Below are positions 1 through 6,261 of a DNA stretch of 10,183 nucleotides, in pieces. The position numbers were made by a program, and so were the translations under genes. The stretch's first letter is position 1, and each line of letters starts with the position of its first letter. The notes beneath the pieces are model-generated. The model did no database searches and was not told where the DNA came from. It saw nothing but the letters and a program-made list of their open reading frames with translations. This stretch comes from Acidilobaceae archaeon (GTDB taxonomy: Archaea > Thermoproteota > Thermoprotei_A > Sulfolobales > Acidilobaceae), in NCBI GenBank assembly GCA_026985435.1, contig JALSQL010000088.1:1-10183 (forward strand). Direction: 5' to 3'.

Positions 1-513
1 GCAGTACCTCCCGCCGCTCTCGCGTTCAAAGCTGTTGCTCTTCAGCGCCGCCTCGAGGGTCTCACTAAACAGGTCGAGGAGCCCGTAGTTGGACCTGCCC
101 AGTGTGAGCCTGAACTCCGAGTCTCCGGGCAGTAGCTGGCCCTTCAGGCACCCGCTTAGAGCCCTTTTGAGGTTCGCCGGGCTCACGCACAACCTAAGCT
201 CCCTCAGCCTAAGGAGCGGGCCGCCACTCGAAGTATCGGGGCTGACTTCGTCTAGTTCGACGTTAACCTCCACCACACCGGTCTTCTGGAGGCTCGATAG
301 CGCATCGCCAATTTCAACCTCGCCGGGGCCGACCTTCCCGGTTCCCAGAAGGCACGCCGCAACAAGCTCGAGGTCGGCGGGTAGGAGCTCGTTGAATATG
401 GCGTTTAGTATGAACGTTTTCCCCCGAGCTGGGGGCCCCGTTAGTAGCGTTAGGGGTTTCAGGGGGATCATAGTATCCCTTAGAGGGCCCAGTTTACCTA
501 CGTGCAGGGCCAT
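1..513 (-). CDS. AAA-type P-loop ATPase, N-terminal part (runs off left edge)
   Basis: The minus strand is open from the ATG at 513 to the window edge: 171 residues, with the C-terminal part missing. A Walker A motif GPPARGKT lies at residues 26-33, after a hydrophobic strand (LTLLT) and before a helix (ILNAIFNELL). This is the layout of AAA_15/RecF/SMC-like ATPases, where the P-loop is near the N-terminus. Residues 55-85 look like strands of the anti-parallel sheet that follows the P-loop in such proteins. Walker B and the signature motif would lie outside the window, so the subfamily and role cannot be given. The frame is open further upstream to a TAG at 604-606 without an ATG, GTG or TTG, so ATG 513 is the only standard start. 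Codons are less GC-rich (CTA, AAA, GTT, GAA) than in all neighbours; GC counted by hand is about 48-55% in lines 241-420. That could reflect transfer or weak selection. A 19-bp palindrome touches the start codon. Confidence 0.8.
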   Translation of the reverse strand, partial: MALHVGKLGPLRDTMIPLKPLTLLTGPPARGKTFILNAIFNELLPADLELVAACLLGTGKVGPGEVEIGDALSSLQKTGVVEVNVELDEVSPDTSSGGPLLRLRELRLCVSPANLKRALSGCLKGQLLPGDSEFRLTLGRSNYGLLDLFSETLEAALKSNSFERESGGRYC

Positions 514-532
514 CGCGCCCTCGGAGGGCGCG
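514..532. repeat. Perfect 9-bp inverted repeat abutting the ATPase start codon
   Basis: CGCGCCCTC, one G, then GAGGGCGCG form a perfect 19-bp palindrome directly upstream of the ATG at 513 on the minus strand. On DNA it could be an operator over the transcription start region. In RNA it would form a very stable hairpin with a three-base loop next to the start codon. The symmetry is seen; a regulatory role is inferred. Confidence 0.6.
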
Positions 533-642
533 CTGCCCCCAGCTACGCTCCCCCCACCCGATAGAATGGCGCGTCCCCCGGGGAGCCAGCGGTGTCGTAT
601 CAGCTAAAATCAGCTTGGCGGGCCTCGGGGCGGCTTCAAGAT

Positions 643-650
643 GTTATACC
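643..650 (+). promoter_or_regulatory. TATA-like element for the small ORF / thiL transcript
   Basis: GTTATACC is the only AT-rich stretch in a GC-rich region and sits upstream of the plus-strand pair (small helical protein, thiL). With usual archaeal spacing, transcription would start near 670. This argues against the TTG at 615 as start of the small gene and favours GTG 708. Confidence 0.4.
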
Positions 651-707
651 GCGGGGGCCACCGCGCGTGGGGGGTGGGGTGCGCTGGCGTTCCAGGGGCT
701 CGAGAGG

Positions 708-929
708 GTGCTGAGGCTGTGCCCTCCGGGGCTCGAGGCTTGCTCGAGGCTCAGGGGGCTCCTGGACGCTCCGGGGAGGATACCCGAGGACCTCCTCCTC
801 CAGGCGGTCGCGGGGCTCCTAGAGGAGGTCGAGGCCCAGGCTAGGAGGGAGGGGCTCGAGGACCTGGCCACGGCGGCCTCTGAGGCTAGGAGGGACGTGG
901 AGTGGGCCCTCAGGGGGAGCGGCTGGTAG
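708..929 (+). CDS. Small helical hypothetical protein upstream of thiL
   Basis: I do not recognise this protein. From GTG 708 it has 73 residues, rich in Leu, Glu, Ala and Arg, and is predicted to be almost wholly helical. Two amphipathic segments (residues 1-20 and about 29-65) flank a Pro/Gly turn. It has no signal peptide, membrane segment or metal motif. The open frame extends back to a TTG at 615, but codons before about 684 (TCA, AGA, TGT, TAT) are unlike coding sequence here, and a TATA-like element lies at 643-650, so I chose GTG 708. An unusual CTG at 684, preceded by GGGGTG, is another possible start. The gene overlaps thiL by 28 bases, and the thiL Shine-Dalgarno lies inside it, so the two are probably translated together. 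Coding quality (AGG Arg codons, high GC at third positions) supports a real gene; the start is uncertain. Confidence 0.55.
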   Translation: MLRLCPPGLEACSRLRGLLDAPGRIPEDLLLQAVAGLLEEVEAQARREGLEDLATAASEARRDVEWALRGSGW

Positions 930-1852
930 GGGAGAGGGGCGCGGCGAGGCTCGCGGCCAGGCTGGCCGGGGTGCCGCGGGGCTGCGTTGAGGCAGACGCC
1001 TGCCCCCTCGGGGGGCTGCTGGCCAGCATAGACGGCTACTCCGCCTCGGAGAGCAGGCTCCCGTGGATGGGCTGGGCGGACTGGGGGTGGAAGGCGGCGG
1101 TGGCGGCGGCGAGCGACCTAGCAGCCTCCGGCGCCACGCCAGCGGGGCTTCTGGTTAGTGTGGGCGCCCGGGAGCCCGGGGTGGCGGTCGAGGTGGCCCG
1201 GGGGGCCGGCGAGGCGGCGGCGTGGATGGGGGCCGAGGTGCTCGGGGGCGACACTAACAGGTGCGGGTGCGACGCCTGGGTCGACGTGGCGGCCCTGGGG
1301 GCCCTCAGGTACTGGTCCCCCCGGTGGGCGGCCAGGCCGGGCCACGTCCTCCTCCGGGCCGGGGAGCTGGGCCCCGGGGCGCTGGCGCTGCTGGCGCTCC
1401 AGGGCCGCGTTAGCGTCGACGACATCCCAGGCGGCGTGCTGGACTACACCAGGCGGCCCAGGCCCCCGCTGCGCCTCCCCGAGGAGCTCTGGAGGGCGGG
1501 CTGCCCCCCGGCGGCGGGGGTGGACAACAGCGACGGCTGGTCTGAGACCCTCTGGCTGCTCGCCGAGGCCTCGGGGGTTAGGGTGGAGCTCTGGAGCCTC
1601 GGGCCCTCCAGGGTGGCCGCGGGGGCCTTCGAGTCCCTGGGCCTGCCCGGGGAGGCGGCCGCGGCGAGCGGGGAGGACTACACGCTGCTCCTAGCCTTCC
1701 CCGGGGAGAGTGTGGAGTGCGCCCTCTCCGCCTGCAGGCGCCTGGGGGTGGACTGCGAGCCCGTGGGGAGGGCAGTCGAGGGGGCCCCCTCGGTGGTCTA
1801 CAGGGGCAGGCCCCTGGGGAGGGGCGGGTGGGACAGCTTCGCCCCGCCCTAG
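902..1852 (+). CDS. thiL: Thiamine-monophosphate kinase (ThiL), AIR-synthase-related fold
   Basis: ThiL phosphorylates thiamine monophosphate to thiamine diphosphate with ATP in the cytoplasm, the last step of cofactor synthesis. The 316-residue product is typical in length. Visible family marks, in order: a SID segment after the first strand (near 43), SDLAASGATP (about 73-82) matching the SDLAAMGA block, GGDTN near 119, GVDNSDGW near 206 matching the IDxSDG motif, and GEDYTLL near 258 matching GEDYELL. The usual N-terminal GDDAA is replaced by EADAC, so the metal/ATP site is somewhat divergent. The related enzymes PurM, SelD and HypE share the fold, but GEDY favours ThiL. GTG 902 is chosen because a GGAGGG Shine-Dalgarno lies at 889-894, seven bases upstream. 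It overlaps the preceding small gene by 28 bases. Its stop codon is shared with that of the convergent gene. Confidence 0.8.
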   Translation: MGPQGERLVGERGAARLAARLAGVPRGCVEADACPLGGLLASIDGYSASESRLPWMGWADWGWKAAVAAASDLAASGATPAGLLVSVGAREPGVAVEVARGAGEAAAWMGAEVLGGDTNRCGCDAWVDVAALGALRYWSPRWAARPGHVLLRAGELGPGALALLALQGRVSVDDIPGGVLDYTRRPRPPLRLPEELWRAGCPPAAGVDNSDGWSETLWLLAEASGVRVELWSLGPSRVAAGAFESLGLPGEAAAASGEDYTLLLAFPGESVECALSACRRLGVDCEPVGRAVEGAPSVVYRGRPLGRGGWDSFAPP

Positions 1853-2277
1853 CCCCTCGGGCGCCAGCGGCCGCCGCGGAGGGCGCTGGAGTGTGCCGCC
1901 TCCTCGGCGAGGCGCGCTATGAAGGAGTCGAGCCTCCTCCTCAGGTAGTCGAGGCCGGAGACGTAGGGCGTCCCAGCCCTCTCCATGCGGGCCCTCATGG
2001 CGGCAGCCAGCTGGGAGAGCATGGTGGCCTCCGTGGCGAGGCCGGAGTAGAGGCTCCTGTACACCCCGGCGTAGGGGCCCCCGCTGGCGGGGGCGTAGAG
2101 GCTGGCCTCCCGGAGGGCCTCCTCGAGGCTGCCGTCGGCGACGCTCTCGGGTATCCTGTTCCTAAGGCTCTCCAGCTCGGAGATAAGCTCTAGGAGGAGC
2201 CTCAGGCGGGCCTCGCCGCCCAGCCCGCTGGTGGCCTCCGCCAAGCTACCAGCCTCCCCAGTCCCCTGTAGGCCCAC
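1849..2277 (-). CDS. Small helical hypothetical protein
   Basis: I do not recognise this 142-residue protein. It is predicted mostly helical: a long Leu/Glu/Arg-rich helix (about 23-45), a Pro/Gly/Tyr-containing linker (about 62-75), then two further helices (about 76-100 and 107-130). The ending is basic (RGGRWRPRG). It has no transmembrane segment, so it is probably cytoplasmic. GTG 2277 is the longest start. TTG 2244, preceded eight bases upstream by GGGGAGG, is an equally good start (131 residues). The gene begins 19 bases after the mscS stop and could be its third operon member, but a TTAAAAG element at 2294-2300 could give it its own promoter. At its 3' end it meets thiL head-on, sharing the CTAG at 1849-1852. 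Confidence 0.65.
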   Translation of the reverse strand: MGLQGTGEAGSLAEATSGLGGEARLRLLLELISELESLRNRIPESVADGSLEEALREASLYAPASGGPYAGVYRSLYSGLATEATMLSQLAAAMRARMERAGTPYVSGLDYLRRRLDSFIARLAEEAAHSSALRGGRWRPRG

Positions 2278-2293
2278 ATAGGTGGGCCCGGGG

Positions 2294-2300
2294 CTTTTAA
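2294..2300 (-). promoter_or_regulatory. TATA-like element overlapping the mscS stop codon
   Basis: On the minus strand TTAAAAG overlaps the TAA stop of mscS. It lies about 20-25 bases before the GTG at 2277, as expected for a promoter of a leaderless or short-leader mRNA for the small helical gene. Seen as a motif only; use as a promoter is inferred. Confidence 0.4.
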
Positions 2301-3145
2301 GTGGAGCGGCCCCCCTCCAGCTCCACCCTGAGGGTCGCCTGGGAGCTCGCTATGTGGAGGTCGAGCTGCGGGTAGGGTATCTCGACCCCCGCCTCCTCGA
2401 GGGCGCTCTTGAGGCGCGTCAGGAGGCTGGTCTTGGTGGAGAACCAGACCTGGGGCGGGGCCCAGCACCTTACCCTCAGGTTCACGCTGGAGTCGGCGTA
2501 CTCCTCCACGAACACCTCGGGGGCGGGGTTAACGAGGCAGTATGGGTGCCCGTCCATGAGCCTCATGAGGGCCTCCACCGCCTTCTCTATGCTGGACTGG
2601 TAGTGTATCCCTATGAGGAACTCGACCCTCCTAGCCCGGGTCCTGTAGTAGTTGACTATCTGCTCGTTGAAGACCGTGCTGTTGGGTATCCTAACCAGGG
2701 TGCCGTCCCAGGTTCGTATCGTCGTCGAGAGGAAGCTGATGTTCGCCACCACGCCGGAGACTCCGGCGACCGTTATGGGGTCGCCGACCCTCAGGGGCTG
2801 CTCTATGAGGAGGAACACGCCGCTTATCAGGTTGCCCAGGGCGTTCTGGGCGGCGAGGCCGACCACTATGCCCGTCAGGCCCCCCGCCACCACCAGGCTC
2901 GAGAGGTTGAGGCCGAGGGGGTAGAGGGCCAGCACCCCCGCGAGGATGGCGAGCCCGTAGAACACCGCGTTCTCGAGGGGCTTGTAGGCGTGGGGGGGCA
3001 GGCGGGGGGCGAGGCTCCTCCTCATTATGGCGCGCACGAACTGGGCGAAGAGCACCCCAACCGCCAGTATGGCGATAGCGGAGAGTATGTCCAGCATGTT
3101 AACCTTAACCCTCTCCAGGACAGCCCCCCAGTCGACCGCAGCCAC
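2297..3145 (-). CDS. MscS-family mechanosensitive ion channel
   Basis: This 282-residue membrane protein is close to the length of E. coli MscS (286). MscS channels open under membrane tension and release solutes on hypo-osmotic shock. Three transmembrane helices are visible: about 17-40, 58-80 and the pore-lining 84-114. The pore helix carries the family pattern GLAAQNALGNLISG with small residues facing the pore, followed by EQPLRVGDPI, the hallmark entry to the beta domain. Residues 120-175 form the beta domain (TIRTWDGTLVRIPNS), and 176-275 the alpha/beta C-terminal domain. GTG 3145 is preceded by GGGGTGA at the right distance (six bases). This Shine-Dalgarno contains the TGA stop of the upstream DUF432 gene, so the pair is translationally coupled. 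Family assignment is firm; ion selectivity is not readable. Confidence 0.95.
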   Translation of the reverse strand: MAAVDWGAVLERVKVNMLDILSAIAILAVGVLFAQFVRAIMRRSLAPRLPPHAYKPLENAVFYGLAILAGVLALYPLGLNLSSLVVAGGLTGIVVGLAAQNALGNLISGVFLLIEQPLRVGDPITVAGVSGVVANISFLSTTIRTWDGTLVRIPNSTVFNEQIVNYYRTRARRVEFLIGIHYQSSIEKAVEALMRLMDGHPYCLVNPAPEVFVEEYADSSVNLRVRCWAPPQVWFSTKTSLLTRLKSALEEAGVEIPYPQLDLHIASSQATLRVELEGGRST

Positions 3146-3151
3146 GACGGC

Positions 3152-3847
3152 TCACCCCGCTATCCTGTAGGTGACCTGGGTGATCGCCTGCGAGAGCCTC
3201 ACCGCCCTACCCGCGGGCCTCCACGCCAGCGAGAGCCCGGCCCTCGGCGGCCTGGTGGTGGAGCGGCTCGTTGCTATCCCAGAGTCCACGGAGACCTCGT
3301 GGAGCGAGTAGTAGAGAGTGCCGTCCCTGGCCCTGTAGAGGCTGGCCTCGTCCTCCAGGGCGGCGCCCGGGTGGAGGCCGGGGTCCCCCGCAACCCTTGC
3401 GGCGGCCAGCGCGCAGCCCTCCGGCGGGGCCCCCGGGGGCTCCCCAATGCCAGCGGGGCTCTTGTGGTAGCGGCATATAGTCCCGTCTATCACGTCGCCG
3501 ACGAGCGTGTACTTCACGCGGGTCGGCGAGAGCCTCGCCACGAGCACCCTCCCAGCCCTAACCTCGACCTCGATGGGGGCGTGGAACCATATGGTGTCCC
3601 CCCTCTCGGCGTAGACCGGCCGCTGGAACTCGACGTAGATGCACCTAACCCTGAGCAGCCTGCCCGTAGCCGGGGCGGGGGTGGCTACGACCCTCACACC
3701 CCTGCTCACGTCCGCCTCAACGCAGCCGTGGGGGTCGCAGGCCCTCAGGACGCCGTCGCCCCCGAGCTCCACTACAGCCTCGCCCAGCCTCAGCTCGTCC
3801 CCAGGCCTCAGGGCTGCGGGGAGACCGGCCACCCCCACCCCAGGCAT
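3152..3847 (-). CDS. DUF432-family protein, coupled to mscS
   Basis: A 231-residue protein that I assign to DUF432, an archaeal family of unknown function. The marks are a strand-rich middle with IYVEFQRPVY (about 70-79) and APIEVEV (90-96), then KYTLVGDVIDGTICRY (112-127), which resembles the family's KYxLYG...G.ICRY block. It is almost wholly beta-strand, with no signal peptide or clear membrane helix. It is the first gene of a minus-strand operon with mscS, six bases apart. As I recall, archaeal DUF432 genes often sit next to MscS genes, so a role with the channel is plausible but unproven. ATG 3847 is chosen because the only AT-rich promoter element lies at 3881-3890. A GTG at 3892 would add 15 residues but falls in that element. 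The open frame running back to 4402 is antisense to the ABC ATPase and not real. Confidence 0.8.
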   Translation of the reverse strand: MPGVGVAGLPAALRPGDELRLGEAVVELGGDGVLRACDPHGCVEADVSRGVRVVATPAPATGRLLRVRCIYVEFQRPVYAERGDTIWFHAPIEVEVRAGRVLVARLSPTRVKYTLVGDVIDGTICRYHKSPAGIGEPPGAPPEGCALAAARVAGDPGLHPGAALEDEASLYRARDGTLYYSLHEVSVDSGIATSRSTTRPPRAGLSLAWRPAGRAVRLSQAITQVTYRIAG

Positions 3848-3877
3848 CACCCGCCCGGGGGCGGGGGTGGAATAGCC

Positions 3878-3892
3878 AATGGATAAATACAC
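3878..3892. promoter_or_regulatory. Shared divergent TATA element, DUF432-mscS / ABC exporter
   Basis: GATAAATAC (3882-3890) reads as a TATA box on the plus strand and as GTATTTATC on the minus strand. It is the only AT-rich stretch between the two divergent operons. Usual spacing puts transcription starts near 3912 (plus) and near 3860 (minus), just before the chosen starts GTG 3927 and ATG 3847. Two closely overlapping promoters are inferred from the motif alone. Confidence 0.5.
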
Positions 3893-3911
3893 GCCCGGCC
3901 CGCCCCCCGCC

Positions 3912-3919
3912 GGGTGGAG
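3912..3919 (+). promoter_or_regulatory. Shine-Dalgarno of the ABC ATPase gene
   Basis: GGGTGGAG lies seven bases before GTG 3927 and is identical to the Shine-Dalgarno before rpl38e. It decides the start of the ATPase in favour of GTG 3927 over ATG 3879, which lies in the TATA element. Confidence 0.65.
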
Positions 3920-3926
3920 CGCCGCC

Positions 3927-4826
3927 GTGCCCCCGCCGGTCCTCAGGGTTGACAGGGTCTCGAAGAGCTTCGCCGGGCGGAGGGTGCTCGAGGGGGTCAG
4001 CTTCGAGGTGGGTGAGGGGGAGATAGTCGGGGTGGTCGGCCCCAACGGGGCCGGCAAGACCACCCTGATACGGGTCTCCCTGGGCATACTCCGCCGCGAC
4101 TCGGGCACCGTGGAGCTGATGGGCCGGGACCCCCTGAGGGACCCGGGGGCCCGGGAGGGCGTTGGGGTGGTGTTCGAGAGGCCGGTACTCCCCGACGGCA
4201 TGCCGGTCGTCGAGGTTCTCGAGCGGGCCGCCTCGATAGTGGGCGCCGGCCCGGGGAGGGTGGACTGGGCTATCCGGGCGGCCGGGCTGGAGGGGCACGA
4301 GTGGAAGAGGTTCAGCGAGCTCAGCGCGGGCCTCAAGCAGAGGGCCGCCCTCGCCCACGCGCTCCTGGCGAGGCCCCGGCTGGTGGTGGCGGACGAGCCC
4401 ACCTCAAACCTGGACCCTGTCGAGCGTGTGAGGCTCCTCGACAGGGTGGTCTCCCTCTCGAGGGGGGAGGGCGTGGGGTTCCTCTTGACCGGCCACGTCC
4501 TCCACGAGGTCGTGAGGGTGGCCGACAGGCTCGTGGTGCTGGCGTCGGGCAGGGTGCTAGCCTCCGGGAGGCCCGACGAGGTGGCCAGCCTCGTGGGCTC
4601 GGTGGCCGCCGTGAGGAGCCCCGAGCCTGGGAGGCTGGCGGAGCACCTCGGGGGGCGCGGGTTCCGGGTGAGGGTCCGGGGCCTGATCGTGGAGGTTAGG
4701 GTCGACGGTAGGCTGCCGGAGCTGCTGGAGGCGCTTGCTGACGCGTCGAGGATGGGGCTGAGATTCTACGCCGTGGACCTCGTCGAGGCGGGCCTGGAGG
4801 CCCTGCTGGAGGGGGGTGGGGGCTAG
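3927..4826 (+). CDS. ABC transporter ATP-binding protein
   Basis: Cytoplasmic ATPase subunit of an ABC-2-type transporter, 299 residues from GTG 3927. Motifs in order: Walker A GPNGAGKTT (38-46), Q-loop region VVFERPVLPDG (81-91, with Glu where many families have Gln, as in other drug/multidrug-type subunits), signature LSAGLKQ (132-138, a variant of LSGGQ), Walker B VVADEP (153-158), D-loop NLDP (161-164) and switch His 190 in LTGH. Residues about 230-299 form a small C-terminal alpha/beta domain common in CcmA/DrrA/NatA-like ATPases. The start rests on the GGGTGGAG motif and on the promoter position; ATG 3879 would add 16 Pro-rich residues. The TAG stop shares its G with the GTG start of the permease. 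All catalytic residues are present, so the protein should be active. The substrate is unknown. Confidence 0.93.
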   Translation: MPPPVLRVDRVSKSFAGRRVLEGVSFEVGEGEIVGVVGPNGAGKTTLIRVSLGILRRDSGTVELMGRDPLRDPGAREGVGVVFERPVLPDGMPVVEVLERAASIVGAGPGRVDWAIRAAGLEGHEWKRFSELSAGLKQRAALAHALLARPRLVVADEPTSNLDPVERVRLLDRVVSLSRGEGVGFLLTGHVLHEVVRVADRLVVLASGRVLASGRPDEVASLVGSVAAVRSPEPGRLAEHLGGRGFRVRVRGLIVEVRVDGRLPELLEALADASRMGLRFYAVDLVEAGLEALLEGGGG

Positions 4827-5581
4827 TGGCGCGGGGGAGGCTGTCGAGGGCCCTCCAGCTTGCGTGGCTGGACTCCTCTGACACCCTGAGGCCCCCCGGC
4901 TTCGACGTCATGCTGCTGATAGTCTCGGCGGTGGGCGGGGCCCTGGCTGCGGTACAGCCGCTCAGCGACCCCGTCGGGGCGGCTAACGCCGTCCTAGACC
5001 CCGTGGGCGTGTTCGCGGTTAGCCTCTACCTCGCCATGAGGGTGAGCTCCGGCGTCGCGCTGCTCGCCTCCACCGGGCTGCTCCAGCTATACCTCGCCTA
5101 CCCCCTGAGCAGGCTCGAGGTAGCCGGGGCGCTCCTGGCGAGCAGGGTCCTCGTGCCGGTGGCGACTCTCGCGGGCGCGCCCCTCCTAGTGGCGGCGCTC
5201 GTGGTCCCGGGGGCGGTCTCCGGGGGCCTGGGGCTCTACGTGGCCCAGTACCTCGCCTACGTGGTCTACCTCTCCTTCTTCGGCGTAACATTCGCCCTGA
5301 TAGCGGTGGCCTCGAAGAGCCCCGGCACAAGCTCCGCCGGCAGCCTGGCGTTCTTCATGCTCTACAGCGGCCTCTACGTGATACTCTCGATAGCCGCGGT
5401 CTCCCTGGGCAGCGCGACCCTCAGGAGGCTCGCCGAGGCCATGCTGTTCTACAGGGTAACCGGGGACATGCTCTCCGGGCTCTCCGTGGAGTGGTGGCAG
5501 CCCCTCCTAGTCCCCGGCCTCCTAGCCGTCTCCCTCGCAGCCTACCTGGCCTACATGTGGAGGAGGTTCGAGCCGCCATGA
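4826..5581 (+). CDS. ABC-2-type transporter permease
   Basis: A 251-residue integral membrane protein with about six transmembrane helices: roughly 28-43, 57-80, 103-127, 138-162, 170-194 and 222-245. Between helices 2 and 3 lies AYPLSRLEV, matching the yPlSR loop of ABC-2 permeases that contacts the ATPase. The tail is basic (MWRRFEPP). It forms the channel half of the transporter with the preceding ATPase, probably as a 2+2 complex. It starts at a GTG whose first base is the last base of the ATPase stop (TAGTG) and ends in an ATGA overlap with the next gene, so all three must be made from one message. ABC-2 permeases mostly export drugs, lipids, sugars or peptides; nothing in the sequence identifies the cargo. 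Confidence 0.88.
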   Translation: MARGRLSRALQLAWLDSSDTLRPPGFDVMLLIVSAVGGALAAVQPLSDPVGAANAVLDPVGVFAVSLYLAMRVSSGVALLASTGLLQLYLAYPLSRLEVAGALLASRVLVPVATLAGAPLLVAALVVPGAVSGGLGLYVAQYLAYVVYLSFFGVTFALIAVASKSPGTSSAGSLAFFMLYSGLYVILSIAAVSLGSATLRRLAEAMLFYRVTGDMLSGLSVEWWQPLLVPGLLAVSLAAYLAYMWRRFEPP

Positions 5582-6261
5582 CATCGGCTGGCGGCCTGGC
5601 GGGGAGGATACTCCTAGTGCTGGGCGTCTCGATATTTGTCGCGAGCATCGTGGGCGCCCTGGTCGGCCCCAAGCCCGCGGTAGGCGAGGAGGGCACCCTC
5701 GTGCCGGGCCGGGGCGAGGTGGTGGGCCTGCTAGTGTGGGCCCAGAGCGCCCCCGGCAACGTTAGCGTCGAGGTGAAGGGCGCGGCGGGCGTCTACTACG
5801 CGAAGCTCAGGGGAGACCCACTCTCATACCTCTCAAACGCCACCTCCTTCGGGGTCAGGGTTGGCGAGGTGGAGGCCCGGAGGGACGTCAGGGGAGGCGT
5901 GTTCCTCGCCTCCGCGAAGCTGAAGGTTGACCTGTTCACGCTCAACTTCGCCCTGAAGAGGCTCAACAAGACCACGGGCGACACGCTCTCCATGAGCCTC
6001 AGGCTCGGCGAGAGCCTCGTCGTGGTAGTCCTACCCGCGCAGCCCGGGGAGCCCCTTACATACCGCCTCAGCTTCCACAGCAGGATAGCGGAGAGGCTAC
6101 CCCCCATAGACGCCGGCCTGGAGGGGGTTGCCCTCGCGGCCGTGGGCGCGGCGCTGCTGTGGCGGTCGAAGATTAAAACCCGGGGGGCCCCACAGCCCAG
6201 CCGCCGGGTGGAGTCAAGATGCCCGTGGAGGTTAGGAGCCTCGAGGAGTTCGTGGAGATAA
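5578..6261 (+). CDS. Membrane-anchored protein with outer beta domain, third gene of the ABC operon
   Basis: I do not recognise this 227-residue protein. A hydrophobic helix at 11-30 is followed by a strand-rich domain (about 45-195) with three N-glycosylation sequons (NVS, NAT, NKT). A second hydrophobic segment, GVALAAVGAALLW (about 186-200), leads to a basic tail (RSKIKTR). Most likely the middle domain is outside the cell and both ends are anchored in the membrane. ATG 5578 overlaps the permease TGA (ATGA), so it belongs to the operon; the frame is open further upstream only in the shadow of the permease. A role as accessory or substrate-contacting subunit of the exporter is inferred from position. 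Oddly, the last 14 codons (Arg/Ser/Trp-rich) overlap the start of rpl38e by 43 bases, and the rpl38e promoter lies within its tail. A recent loss of the original stop is possible. Confidence 0.75.
   Translation: MTSAGGLAGRILLVLGVSIFVASIVGALVGPKPAVGEEGTLVPGRGEVVGLLVWAQSAPGNVSVEVKGAAGVYYAKLRGDPLSYLSNATSFGVRVGEVEARRDVRGGVFLASAKLKVDLFTLNFALKRLNKTTGDTLSMSLRLGESLVVVVLPAQPGEPLTYRLSFHSRIAERLPPIDAGLEGVALAAVGAALLWRSKIKTRGAPQPSRRVESRCPWRLGASRSSWR
6171..6213 (+). promoter_or_regulatory. Promoter and Shine-Dalgarno of rpl38e
   Basis: GATTAAAAC at 6171-6179 is a TATA-like element that would place transcription start near 6200. GGGTGGAG at 6206-6213 ends five bases before the ATG at 6219. Both lie inside the coding region of the preceding membrane protein. 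Confidence 0.6.

Noticed and set aside
89..607. 172-codon plus-strand open frame at the left edge
   Set aside because: It is antisense to the P-loop ATPase, whose GPPARGKT motif shows that the minus strand is the coding one.
2282..3886. 534-codon open frame on the plus strand
   Set aside because: It lies wholly antisense to mscS and DUF432, both of which carry recognisable family motifs. Its own translation is Gly/Pro/Arg/His-rich with no domain, typical of a shadow in GC-rich DNA.
3848..4402. N-terminal extension of the DUF432 frame to 416 residues
   Set aside because: The extension is antisense to the Walker A region of the ABC ATPase, is Ser/Pro/Arg-rich and crosses the promoter. The real protein starts near 3847.
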